Shown here in pieces: positions 26,701-39,600 of a stretch of DNA of 64,000 nucleotides. The stretch comes from Hemibagrus wyckioides (Eukaryota; Chordata; Actinopteri; Siluriformes; Bagridae): the NCBI RefSeq assembly GCF_019097595.1, contig NC_080734.1, forward strand, positions 10,237,392 through 10,301,391. Reading direction: 5' to 3'. A model generated the notes under the pieces. The model searched no databases. It was given only the letters and a program-made list of their open reading frames with translations, and had not been told where the DNA came from. Position 1 is the stretch's first letter, and every line of letters begins with the position of its first letter. A program made the translations under genes and the position numbers.

Positions 26701-29565
26701 CTGTAGACAGTGTCACTCAGATAAAACCGTTCAGGGGTCACAGATTAGCTGATGGAAACTGAATTCTGATGGAAATCCATGCACCATAATATTTTAGTTA
26801 TTTTAGTAAATCATGGCCATTATCTCCTTAGGACTCTTCCAGCTGGCAAACTATTACTGCTCCCAGTTCCTCAATGCCAAAGGTTGTACCCTGCCATAGA
26901 TTTTGTTTTGGGTCTGAACCCCAAGGCTTGACAACTACTCTATTGGTTGTGGACTGAATTTCTAAATCCCTGTGACTTATTCTTTTTCCTGCTTTGCTGA
27001 CCCAGTTTCCACATCTCAATCCCCAAGCCCATAGTATCCAGCCAAATGGTCTAAGCACCTCCTAGTGTGACACCATCTCTTGACAGAGAATGCTTATGAT
27101 GTCCTGCACTTATCAGAGATGTGCACACATGCTGTCCTGATCAACCAGCTCCATGACCCAAGGCTTGCCCAGGAGAATCTCATTCAGGTCCTGTAGTGAG
27201 CTCTTCAGGGATGAGTGAAGGGTGGGTGAGTTTACTCTCTGATTTCCTACTTGGTCTAGTTGGTTTGACATTTGCTTTATTCCTGATTACACACACTACC
27301 TGTCCTAGTTTATACTGTTTATGAATGGACAGACTTTCTGCTTGGCCCCTTTTTTTCAATAATAGTCCCTATGGCTTCTTAACTTGGATGGTTTTCATAA
27401 AAGCTTGCACCTGCCTGTCCACCAGTCATGAAATGAAGAGGGCATTGTTCTGCACCCAGCAGTATATAATACTATATAAAGTGCACATTCAAATATATGT
27501 TATCTTTCTGAGGCAAGTAATTCAATGGGACTTACAATGCAACCTCTCAAAAGTCTAACAATTAATGGATTATTAAAAAATTCTTATTTAACATAGAACA
27601 ATGCAAATTTGTTGGTGTAGTTACCTTGTAGGTCAGGTATTTGTTTAGCATTTACTGCTATGTCAGGACTTTGAAGGTAATGTTTTTCACAATAGGAAAA
27701 GTCTTTAGAGCAGAGGACTTTGCACATTGCATTTTATCAGTAACATGTTAAACTGTATTTTTTGCCTAATCAGTGTTAAAATAGAGAAAAAAGAAACATT
27801 GGGGAATGACTGTTTATAGATTTTATAACATGGTAACATAGATTTACATTCCACAACATTAAATCTAACTATAAATGGTTAAAAACCCGGTTCTTTAATA
27901 CATAACTAATTGTAATTATTGGCAAATTGCTGTGGCAAACTGTTGTCTCAGCTTCAGATGGTAGAATTGGATCATCACGCTGATGATCTTTTAAAATATT
28001 TTTTTAACTGTATCTTAGATTTGTTTTAGCAGAATCCTAGCAGCTCAGACAGGTGACTTGAATGGTCATGTGTCTGCCACAGGGGGGAGGCACAGCCTAA
28101 ATGATCACACAGATTCTCACATCAGGATTTACCTTTCAACAACAATGAAAATGAAACCCTTAGAATTATATTTTTACATCCCAAATGTAAAAATATAGGA
28201 AGTATAATTCAAATATAATTAAAAAAAAACATAAGGAGTTTTGTAAACATATAATGTAGGCAAATAATAAACTTTTTTATTTTTTTTTAAACATGAGGAT
28301 TTGTATTTTGGAACATGGGGACTTATATCTAGGATTGTAGACAGCAGGGGATTTAGCTGGTCAGGCAGCCAGGGCCCATTCATCCAAACACCCCCACCTG
28401 ACCCCCACCTGGGATCTAGTATAGAATTATATTCCTTTAACAGTCTTGGGCTAAGCTGTATTTGTAGCTACAAGATAGTTTGTGGGATTTGCCTCTAGCC
28501 ATCATGTAGGAGGGGGCTTGACCTTCTTTGTCTTTGCATGCATCAGGGGTTTAATTGTAATGTGGGCAGTTACAGGAAGTCAGCAGCATCTTGATAAGGC
28601 AGTCAGTCATAATAAATATATTACTCTCAACCAGGTGTAATCCGACTGTCCCACCAAATTCCTCAGCACATAATTATAATCATGCTTTCATGTACAGGAA
28701 GTGAAAATGATAGGAACGTGAATTAGGACACATGCTAGAAAAGTATATGCATCTGTCTGCCAAAAACCTCAACTGGGTAAGATGTTTGAGTTGGCCATTG
28801 ATCTCCAGAGTGCTGCGACTGTGTTATCTCCAGTGCAGAAGATTTCTGCATGGCCCACATGCAGTAGGACTTTTAATCCTACTAAATCCATTCCCCCATC
28901 TTGTGACAGCAGCTTGAGCAATATTCAAGGAGGAGTAAATATCGCATTAATGTATAAGTAATGTCCATAAATATCTGATTGTCCATAAATATCTGATATT
29001 TAAAATTTATATATGCTGAATCATTTCAGAATTTCACACTTCTTCTTTTAAGAAGTGAAGGCGTCACAGATTTGGCCTTGAGGCTAGACTCTAACATTTT
29101 TGATGGTAATAATTCAACTTAATTTAAAAAACAAAAAAACAAAACAAAAAAACTTAGGCTAAAAGGTAAGGTTTTAGACTGTATATAGGCTTTCTATAAA
29201 AAAGCTTATATTAGTATCCTGGTATCTATGTTGAGGTCATGTTGAATACTGAAGTACACATAAGCATGCAACCGATAAATAAACTTCTTAGATAAATCAT
29301 GTTAATTAAGCTGTCCCAACGACAGAAAAAAAACAGCAGTTATTTTTTGGGTAAAGTATACATGAACGCTATGGGCGTAGCATGGAGGAGGCTACTGAAC
29401 ACTGCTTTAAAGCTGTTGTTCCTATATGAGGAGAACAACAATAACATATTTCTTAGACAATAAAAGAAGTGCATTTAAACCATTCCTCCATTTCCTCTCA
29501 CCTCCCAGAAACATTCTGTAAGTAGACTGGCTATTCTAACCAATCTATTTTTTATAAATAATAAC

Positions 29566-29620
<55 letters not shown>

Positions 29621-30170
29621 CTTTAAATCAATATTCTTTGTCGCAATAATCTTAATAAAAAAGAGTTGAACTGGATGAAAAAATATGGCAAATAGTTGAG
29701 AGGACTTTTCTCTTGACCCTGCTGCTAAAAAGGGCCTTGATGAAGAAACTTCCTGTTTGCCATGTGACTTTATGGGGGTTTCAGTAAAAGAGTTGCGCAC
29801 ACTGGGTATTATATGGCTTAAATGTATAATTATTATTACTTAAAATAAATTCATAATGATAAATAATAAATGTTTTCACCCTTAAATATCTAAAATATAT
29901 AGTATAAAAATGAACCTGGATACTTTATATATTTTTTTATTACTGCATGTGCCATACAATAAAAACGTTATTGGTATTTTAATTTTTTTATTTTTTTTTT
30001 AATATTAATTACAAATTTTGTTCGTAATTTTATTTTGATTTTTTGGGACCACAACCATTAGAACCATTATTTTGTTTAATATTCTGTGCATTTACGATGG
30101 CACTCTCATTTGGCTGATGCATTTATCCAGAGCTATTTACAGTTGAGACAGTATAAAAAAAAGAAATAAA
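20750..30170. other. Intergenic, nothing recognised except simple repeats
   Basis: No protein family or splice-compatible exon was recognised. There are AAAT/AATG-rich low-complexity tracts at about 24885-24966 and an (AAT)n array near 29.56 kb. Short open frames here show no similarity I can name. Confidence 0.5.
29558..29619. repeat. (AAT)n microsatellite
   Basis: About 18 AAT units; antisense it would read as a meaningless poly-Tyr frame. Confidence 0.95.
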
Positions 30171-30179
30171 TAATTCGTG

Positions 30180-30300
30180 GGATGTAGTAGCTCAGTGGTG
30201 GGCCCTTGAGCAAGGCCCTTAACACTCAATTGCTCTGTTGTATAAAAATTTGATAAAATGGAAGTTGCTCAGGGTAAGGGTGTCTGCCAAATGTAATATA
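30180..30300 (+). repeat. SINE-like interspersed repeat fragment
   Basis: It contains GTAGCTCAGTGG, a B-box-like GGGCCCTTGAGCAAGGCCC and CTTAACACTCAATTGCTC. This arrangement is typical of short interspersed repeats common in otophysan fish. It is only a fragment, with no intact tRNA-like head or tail. Confidence 0.5.
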
Positions 30301-30529
30301 ATATAAAACTAAACATCTAGGCATAAATAAATAACCATTTCTCCAACACAGCATGGTTGTATTTGTCCTGTCTACTTACCTGTATATGTATTGTTCATTT
30401 TGCACTTTCTTTAATACTCTGTGTACCTTATTACTGTGTTGTTAATGCGTTGCCATTTCACTGCAGTGCATATTTGTAGAGGAATGTCGATGTGACTTGA
30501 CTGTCATGACTCTATAGTTAGGTCGATTT

Positions 30530-31047
30530 GAAACACACCCGAAGAGACTGATGCAACCCAGGAAAGTCGAGGCACGACCACAAGAGGGGGCGTGTCCGGT
30601 GGGATTGTTTTTCAACCGGACGTCGCCATTGGCCGAACTGGGCTTTATCGCGCGTGACGTCATAGCACACCTCCCGGTCTGACAGCTAGGCTGAAACCCA
30701 AGTAGACAACCGGCAGGCAGGGAGAGACTGAGAGGCGGATTTTTCCACTACAACACAGGAGTCAGTCAAACACACAGTAGTTTGAAGTCTTTTAGCTTTC
30801 TTACTGATCATTTTATTACCCAGATCTTTCATATCACTTAGGAAAAAAAAATCTCTATTTAAATTCCGTGGTCTGAGACAGGGATCTACATTACAGCTAG
30901 AAAGATATACTTAGCGCGCTAACCTCCAGCTAGTTTCTATCCTCTGTAATTATTATTTTCTGGTAAATAACTTTAAAAATATATATATATATATTTAAAA
31001 TTAAACACGTTCAGGCTGTCAACGTGTGAAGACTGGTTTGAGGAACA
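30530..31047 (+). promoter_or_regulatory. CpG-rich promoter and 5' UTR of slc25a29
   Basis: The sequence becomes CpG- and G/C-rich directly upstream of the first coding exon, in contrast to the surrounding AT-rich DNA. It holds a palindromic CRE (TGACGTCA, 30655-30662) and an inverted CCAAT box (ATTGG, about 30628-30632), and no clear TATA box. This is typical of a broadly expressed TATA-less promoter. The start of transcription probably lies between about 30650 and 30750, leaving a 5' UTR of roughly 300-400 nt that may include an unrecognised intron. Confidence 0.6.
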
Positions 31048-34000
31048 ATGATGGACTTCGTTGCTGGTTGCCTGGGAGGTAGGTGGAAAGCTGGTGAACT
31101 AGCTCGCGCCATAAAATGACTTCCTTGTCACAATTCAGCGCGTGCTTAACTAGTGAGCACGCGAGCTCGTTTTCGAGGCTAATTAACAGGTTAGCTACAG
31201 TTAATCTCGTTAAAATCACACACACAGGCATGAACATAGTCATACCAGGGGAGTTTGGCTTATCTGTTCTATTTTAACTCGTTTATTTATGTCAGCCACG
31301 TGCTGTTTTATATCATCATCATCATAGTAATAAAACTCCAAGCAGCATTTTCGTGATGCCAAGAACCCAGACTCTCCCAGCTGCTATTATTAATATTATC
31401 GCCTAAGCAATTACAGGAAAGCAGAGCTATAACTTTAGGAAAAAGTTATTCAGTAGTAATTTGTACTTTCTCACATGATGTGTATGTTCTGACCACTGAC
31501 AGTTCTGACCGTAGGAGAAAAGCTCTAGATGAGCAAATTGGCAGCAGGATGGCATTGCTGCTGCAGATGATTCTATAGCTGTGACATGTGGTGTAAGGTG
31601 CCAAGATGCTGTGAGCCAAATCCGGTGAAGCTTGGACACAATGCGAAGGAGCAGTGGCAATAATGGCAGATGTCAGCATTTGTAGTATTTATTGTAACTT
31701 TTGGGCAACATTGTTGCTGAGCTACAGCTTCACTTCCTGTTTGATGACTTTGCTGTCAGATTTGTTCACTGATAATGGCCAAACTATTAGTATTCGAAAT
31801 CCTTTTCATAACTTTTATTGTGCAGGTTGGTCTGAAAATGATTGCTAGATTTAGTGTTAATTGGATATAATCTCTCGGAGAAGTAGTGGAAAAAATTTCT
31901 TTGTGACAAAATCCAAGATGGTCAACAGGAAGTACACGTGAATATCAGATGATGTTGGTGTGTTTTCACTTCAGCATACTCCAGGGAATTGTCAATTTAT
32001 AAATATAACTAAGAGGTTGTTATAGTTCATCTACAGTTCATGTAACTTTATAGGATGAGTAGAAAGCGGATGATGTTGGTCAGATGATGTTGGTGTGTTT
32101 TCACTTCAGCATGCTCCAGAGAATTATAGGAAAATGTCAATTTATAAATATTACTAAGAGGTTGTTATAGTTCATCTACAGTTCATGTAACTTTATAGGA
32201 TGAGTAGAAAGCATGGCACTTAGAGGTTTGGCATTTATTTGGTCCGGAAGAGGCATTCTTTCATTTTCTATTGCTGTGCGAAGGTATTGCATGAGTGTCT
32301 ATATTGAACTAGTGCCACCCAAAGGAGGATGAGGTTCCCTTCTGAGCCTGGTTCCTCATAAGTTTTCTTCCTCATATTATCTCAGGGAGTTTTTCCTCAT
32401 CACCGTTGCCTCAGGCTTGCTAATTAGGGATAAAACAGTAACTTAACTTTAAACTTTATCATTTTTTCTTCTCTGTTTCTATACGTCGGTAAAGCTGCTT
32501 TGAGACAATATCAGTTGTTAAAAGTGCTATACAAAAGAATTGAATTGAATTGAAGTCATTGTGTCCTGTTTAGTGGCTTTGCTGTCAGGCCCATTCGTGG
32601 CGAAAGGTTCAGAGTATTCAGAATTCTTTTGATAACTCTTGCGAGGATTATTCTGAAATGGACATGCCAGATGTCTACAACATTTGTAGGAGGATTATTG
32701 AAAAACTCCTCCAAGATGATGGAAATTCTAATTTAAGCATAAATTAACATGATAGGGGTGTTAAAAATGCTCTGAACTCTCTAGGATCCAAGGAATCCAG
32801 GGAGGTCTAGTTTTTACACATGATTCAAAGTTCTGATTATAAACATACTTCTAAATTATGCCCACATTTGACCTATATAGTGGTGCTAGATTGTTGGCCC
32901 CAAATTAGGTCAGGCTAGACAGACCGTCTCATTCAAATTTCACAATCTTTTACAAGACGGTTTAATGGGCTGGCATAGACAGAAGAAAAAGACAATGAAG
33001 AAGAGGTAGAATAACAATAGGTTATTTATTTTGGCCCTTAATAGTAGAATTGTAAGAGTCTTGTGTTACCCAAGAACACTGTATGCGGATACACGGAGTA
33101 ACAGTCACAGTAAACCTAGCATATAGTAATACTGAAATCACATGCTGCTGATAAGGTTTTTTTTCCTTCCCATATTTGATTCTTTGACTGATCCAGTTTT
33201 GCGGTGTTTGCTGATTGGTGTAGAGACTGCTTGGGAGGTCAGTTTTGGAGAGCACGAGCAATCATAACAGCTTGTATGTGTATGTATAATACACCTGTTC
33301 CCATGAGGCCAGGTGTTTGAAAACTTGCACTCAAAATGTTTTGCCTTTTAATAGATTTTATACATTTTTACCTGATTATTTTGGTGCCATTCAAATAAAC
33401 ATATTTAACTATAACACATTGGCAGATCTGAGGTAGGCACAGGCTCCCTGTGACCTGAGTATAGATCGGATAAGCGGTACAGATATTGCCAGATTTTATT
33501 TAGGCCTTAATGAACTCAAGACGTTTACCTTCATTTGCCTTGACAGAGGATGTATTTTTAAGTGGGGAAAGTTAAGGCAAGCTGAAACATTACTAATGTG
33601 AGATTTTTGAAAGAGGAAGTGACTTCCAGTAATACAGTACACGTCAGAGGGTTCAAAACATTTGAGGAACTTTTTTTTTGTTGTCAGCGTAATCTCATGT
33701 TAAAATGTGGAGCTCCTGATGCAGTCATGTAAATGTTTAATTTTTGTATTTTTCCATCCCACACTTGACACATGCAATTGTGGACACAGTCCACAGTTTG
33801 AATACCTCTGACTTAAAGTGAAGCATAACTCACCTTTATCCTGTGATGAAACTTTTCTAGCCAGACAGCTCTCAGCTCAAGTGAAGATTCGTGGGAGTTG
33901 TGTTAGGTAGTCCACTCCACCACAATCATCAAAACATCAACTGATGGAATAAACATTTCAGAAAAATGCTATTTATCTCTCTGGTCATGGTGCGATTAAA

Positions 34001-36593
34001 TTCTTCTTGTAGTGGCACCACACCTTACTAAAACAGTTTATGGAAATATCCTAGAAAGATAAACATACAGAATATTACAATTACTTGAGCTATATAATTA
34101 GTATGTATTTAAACAACAGAAAATTGTCCCAGAAACCTTTCTCCACAATTTCTTAGTAAATGCAATTTGGTTAGCACCCCAGGCTGTTCCCACAGTAATT
34201 TCCAAAAAAAAAAAAACCCCTCCTTTTTTGCATAAAGCCCTATGGGATTGAGCTTTAAGTTGATAAGATTCAAGTATTAAGTTAGGTTCAGTTTTCCATT
34301 TTGATTTTCTCTATATCAGTTGGTAACGTCAACTGGATAATTACTAGACAGCATACTCATAATATATTGTTAATATTTTATGTGATGTATTCTAGCACAA
34401 TCTGTAGAAGCTTATAAAACAAATGCAGGCTTTCCTATCGTTAAAGTCCACCACATATTGCGTTGTTCATTAACAGGCTCTTGGTGAAATACTGTGTATC
34501 AAATAGTTCAATCACAGGTAACGTAGGCTATTCCTGACAAAATCCACCTTTATTATGTGACGATAGATTGAACACATGTTACTTCTCAGGCGGTTTTGCA
34601 AGCCAATATGCTAAGAGTCGTATACTAGTGTATTAGCTTGGGATAAGCAGAAAAGGCTATGCTCTGTCGATAGCAAGAACTGAAAGATTCTGCCAAATGT
34701 TTAAGGTCTGGTGAATGGAACCACTTTAGCTTCCTGGAAAGTTACACTGTTGACATGGATCGAAATGTTAAAGCATGCTGAGTCTGACAAGGATGTATGG
34801 CACACCAGTGTCCAACATCAGCCTGCTGTGTCATTCTGTAAAATTAAGACGCACAGATGTGTGCACACGCGCAGCAAACTGCTGCATTCAGACTGTCGTT
34901 TCATGCTGAGTCTGGGCAAAAGAAATCACTCACAGCCCCATATTCCTTAATGGAAAACTTATGAATTTGTTACTACTCTCACCACAGATGACAGTGTCCT
35001 TAAAACAGACACAAGGCCTGTTATTTGTGTTGGCTTGTAGCAGTGTGAGCACTGTGGAAGCAGAGTAACTAATTCAGTAATTTTGTGTATTCATAACGTC
35101 TTGTAAACTTTCCCAACCTCTTGTATTTCAGGGCAGGATGGCTTTGGATGATGGGCAATGATTAATGCCCAAATTGTTTGGGACCGGACCATCTTCAGAA
35201 AGCATGAACAGAGCCTTGCCCTAACTCCCCGTAGCGATGCGTAAAGTTCGCAGGCTATGGAAATACTGCTGACTAATAATTATCCTTGCTCTGACACTGC
35301 ATGGTCACAGCAGGAAGTGAGGTGAACAGGTGACATGTCTGTGGAGCCCCTAGGAAGAAAAGGTAAGCTCCCATGCTGTTTTATCATGGCAGGAACAGGA
35401 ATGGGCAAAAGGCTCTGCTGCTGAAATGCTGAAACCCTCAGAAATGGGAAGCATGAGCACCTTAAAAATGTTGAATGAATTCGGAGGTTAGTACAACTGC
35501 CTCACATACAAGATAGACCCTGATGTACTCTCAGTGGCTGCTTCTCATTATTTAACTACCATCACAGCATTCTGATGATCGGAAAGTAATGTAACAGTGC
35601 AGCTCAGTGGCAGCAAATGCATGCAGGCTGATATTAAAGCTGCCTTACTGAATGATTGCAGGATACACTTATTGCCCAACTTCCGTATACGTACACAATG
35701 TACTTACAAGTATAAATCAGCTTTTAGCTGACTCAAACCCAACAACTCAAGCATCACAGGCCTGAGAGGCACGGCTTCTGTTCATACCATGAACTGAACA
35801 TTTTGTTGCAGCAACCTATCTTTGTTTTTTTGTCATTAAAGATGAAATTCCTAAGGCTTTTCAGTGACAACTGAGTCATTTCAGTTAAGTGATTTGCACA
35901 GTTGCCCCATGTACAGCCTGATTATGCAGCGCTAACATTGCTACTGCAAGGTAGCTGGAAAGTCAAGTTTGCTGCAGTAAGCCCTGTAAGCTCAGTGGGA
36001 CAGTGAACTCCATGTATGGCAGTAACCAATGTTGAATTGTTCACCTTAATGATTTGCTCACAAAGACCAAGATGCTTGCAAACAAAACAGACCCAGCATC
36101 AAATTATTTGCAGAAACATTAAACATTAAACCTGAAACAACGTTAATGGCTCATTTAATATGGCACAGTTCACAGGAATTGCCCAGGCATCCTGGTACCG
36201 TGTCCACAACTGCTTCATCACTGACGACTACAAAACTTACACTTTAACACTCAAAATGACTGGTTGTGCTGATTGATGTGCTGTACGTGCTGAGGAAACA
36301 AGCAATATTGTACACAAGACAGAAATATTTTCTATATGTAAAAACCAAAAATTGTCCAGACAAATTAGATATAATGTGAATAAACACAATTGGTTGTGAA
36401 TGTAAAGTTTGAAGATGTATTTCTACATTTCTGATGATGTGGAATATAGAGGACCGCTTTCATTGCAATGATGTTGGGAGCAAGAGAGAGGGATGTTGTT
36501 ACATATACTATACAGTATAGTATAGTGAAATTACTTTCCCCAACTTTGTTAGCCAACTGGAGTCAGAGCGCAGGGCCAACTTCTAGAGCTGAC

Positions 36594-36640
<47 letters not shown>

Positions 36641-39600
36641 CAGAGTAAGAGTGTGTGTACATTTCGAGAGTATGGTATTTTTCTTACATACCACGTTATA
36701 CATTGCAACCAGAACTGTTTCTGTCTACTGGATTCTGAATGTGTGGTGAATCTAATGCTTTATTTCCTCGTTTTGCTGAAATGCCTTCAGTCATAACTAG
36801 GTGGTTATGTTTGCAGTCTGAATGCAGCAGTTTGGATTTAAATGAATGGAAAGAATAATGTTGAGGTGTTTGATTAAGGCTTAATCTTACAAACAGTATG
36901 TAACATAAACCAATCCTATTAGTAGTCAAAAAACTCAGTGGTGCTTTCCAGTATTTAAGACAGATTTTATACACTGATCAGGCATAACATTATGACCACT
37001 GACAGGTCAGGTTAATAACACTGATGATCTCCTCATCATGGCCCCTGTTAGTGGGTGGGATATATTAGGGAGCAAGTGAACATTTTGTCCTCAAAGTTGA
37101 TGTTAGAAGCAGGAAAAATGGGCAAGTGTAAGGATTTGAGCGAATTTGACAAGGGCCAAATTGTGATGGCTAAAGACTGGATCAGAGCATCTCCAAAACT
37201 GCAGCTCTTGTGGGGTGTTCCCGGTCTGCAGTGGTCAGTATCCATCAAAAGTGGTCCAAGGAAGGAACAGTGATGAACCGGTGACAGGGTCATGAATGGC
37301 CAAGGTTCATTGATGCATGTGGGGAGTGAAGGCTGACCCGTGTGATCCAATACAACAGATGAGCTACTGCTGAAGAAGTTAATGCTAGTTCTGATAGAAA
37401 GGTGTCAGAATACACAGTGCATGACGGGTCAGGGCTGTTTTGGCAGCAAAAGGAGGACCAACACAATATTAGGCAGGTGGTAGAGAGAGAATTATGAGGT
37501 ATATTTCATCAAACCGATTTTGACAGGTCTGACAGCCAATCAGAATCGTCCACGTCACAATGCCCCGCCCCTATCAACCAATCAGAATCGTCCACGTCAC
37601 AATGCCCCGCCCCTTTTCAACCAATCAGAAAAACGTATCCGACACAATATCCCACCTCCCTTTCATCCGATGATTGATGGGGTGGGGTTACATATTCCCT
37701 TAGTCATCAGAATCTTAATCTCACACACACACACACACGTGCACAAACCGTCAGTACGTGACACACACACACGTGCACAAACCCCCTGTACGTGACACAC
37801 CTACGCACATAAACATATATAAGTATGTTTCTACTGATAAAACATAGACGTTATAAGTTTATCTCCTGAAGGTTACGTATTCTATAGTCCTTAGTTACAC
37901 GTGTGTAGTGTTGCTTATCATACGCTATACTAACTATTTTATTTTTTTCCCCGCGTTATTTGTACGCATCTCAGTAATGGGGCAAAGCTGTCACTGACTC
38001 TTTGATACTCTGTGATGTCACTATACACATACATGGTGTAAAAACCTGCACGAATATCAACAGGGTTGGGTGCTTCTGGAGCTTCAAACGTTAACATACC
38101 GTCTGGGGGTAGACCCAGCATATAGGCCAGGTTTCTATTAGCGCTGAATGTGTACGATAATTGGCATACCATACGTATTTTATTTTTTATGGGGTTATAG
38201 GATAACTCCATGTCGATATTATGGTTTCTCATTGTTTGGTTGATTTCACTAACCAGGTTTTCAGTACTTTCGTAATACGCTTTAGTGATGTGACAGACGT
38301 AGTATTTTATTTTCTTTGATCTGTTCAACAGAACCACATGAAATTGACATTCTTTCTGGGTTACTGAGTGCCAACTATGGACATATTGAACCTCCGTGAG
38401 TGAGACTTCCCAGTCTCCTTTCAGATCAATTGGTTTGGCTAGTTTAGTAGTGTAGTGTGAGATCTTATTAGCAGGGTAAATGTCCGTAGACGCATTGCTC
38501 GGAAGAGTCACAAAGAATCCGCACTCATCCATGACTTAATGAATATAGTTAGAAGTTGTGTTCGTGTCGTGATCTTTAAATTCTATCGTGCGATGTTCAC
38601 TACTGCTTCAGCCGGAATCCAGGAATTGAATTTCCGGGGCCAATTAAGCCATTTCACCAGACATACCTTTTTCCGGTTTAGAGTCTTTTCTGACAGGATT
38701 TTCTCAATTTTGAATGTCTTGTCTTTTCCAATAATAATCTTTTGTATCTCAGGCTCATAAAATGTCCCATCAATTTTTCCCTGTCACAGTCTTGCAGTTT
38801 ATATACCAGGGGATCTCTCGGTATCCGTTCAGAAACTGTAAAATATTCATCCGTAAAATTTTGTTCGTATCCTTTTTCAAACTGTCCTTTTGATCTGGAA
38901 ATTCTAACTACGTCACCTATTTTATATTTGAATTTTATTTTCTCTATTTTCTTCATTTTCGATGAGCATAACCCGTAAAGAGTTTTAAATATCGTGAAAG
39001 AATTGGCTTCGTTGACCTCGGCTGGCTTCATTCTGATGCTGGAATGATAATTGTGGTTGTAACCATGAACCAGACCTTGTACAACGTCTGTGTATTTCCT
39101 CGTGTTAAATGTGGTAAAATATCTCCACATTTTGGTCTTTAGTGTTCTGTTGAACCTCTCACACACCGCTGCTTTTTGCCCTGTACCCGTGGCGAAATGA
39201 ATAATGTCGTGTTTTTTCATTAAATTCTGAAACTTCTTGTTAAAAAACTGCTTCCCTTGATCAGTTTGTAGGTTCTTAGGGGTTCTACCTTCCTTTAGAA
39301 TGGACTCAAAAGCTTTAGTTACTTCATCAGCGGTCTTGTTTCGTAACACACGCACCCAAGCATATTTGGATAAAATATCTATACACGTTATCAAACATTT
39401 CACATTGTCATTAATGTCTGACAGGTTACTCATATCTACTAAATCAGCTTGCCATTGTTCATCGATGTGTTTCACGAAAACAGTATTTCTTTTAAACTTT
39501 GTAGACACAGGTTTATGACGAGTGTAAGCATCCTGCTCGGCTAACCAATTTTTTATCTCTACATCATTAACTCTTTTACCCGTTTTCTCAACGATAGCTC

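Noticed and set aside
29552..29800. 82-codon minus-strand frame with poly-Tyr end
   Set aside because: Arises from the (AAT)n microsatellite.
30180..30300. tRNA gene suggested by TAGCTCAGTGG
   Set aside because: Only a B/A-box-like fragment of a SINE; no full cloverleaf or anticodon arm can be drawn.
37536..37640. Regularly spaced repeats resembling a CRISPR array
   Set aside because: Units of about 43 bp repeat in full with no unique spacers, in a vertebrate genome, and are shared with the inverted copy at the other end of the element.
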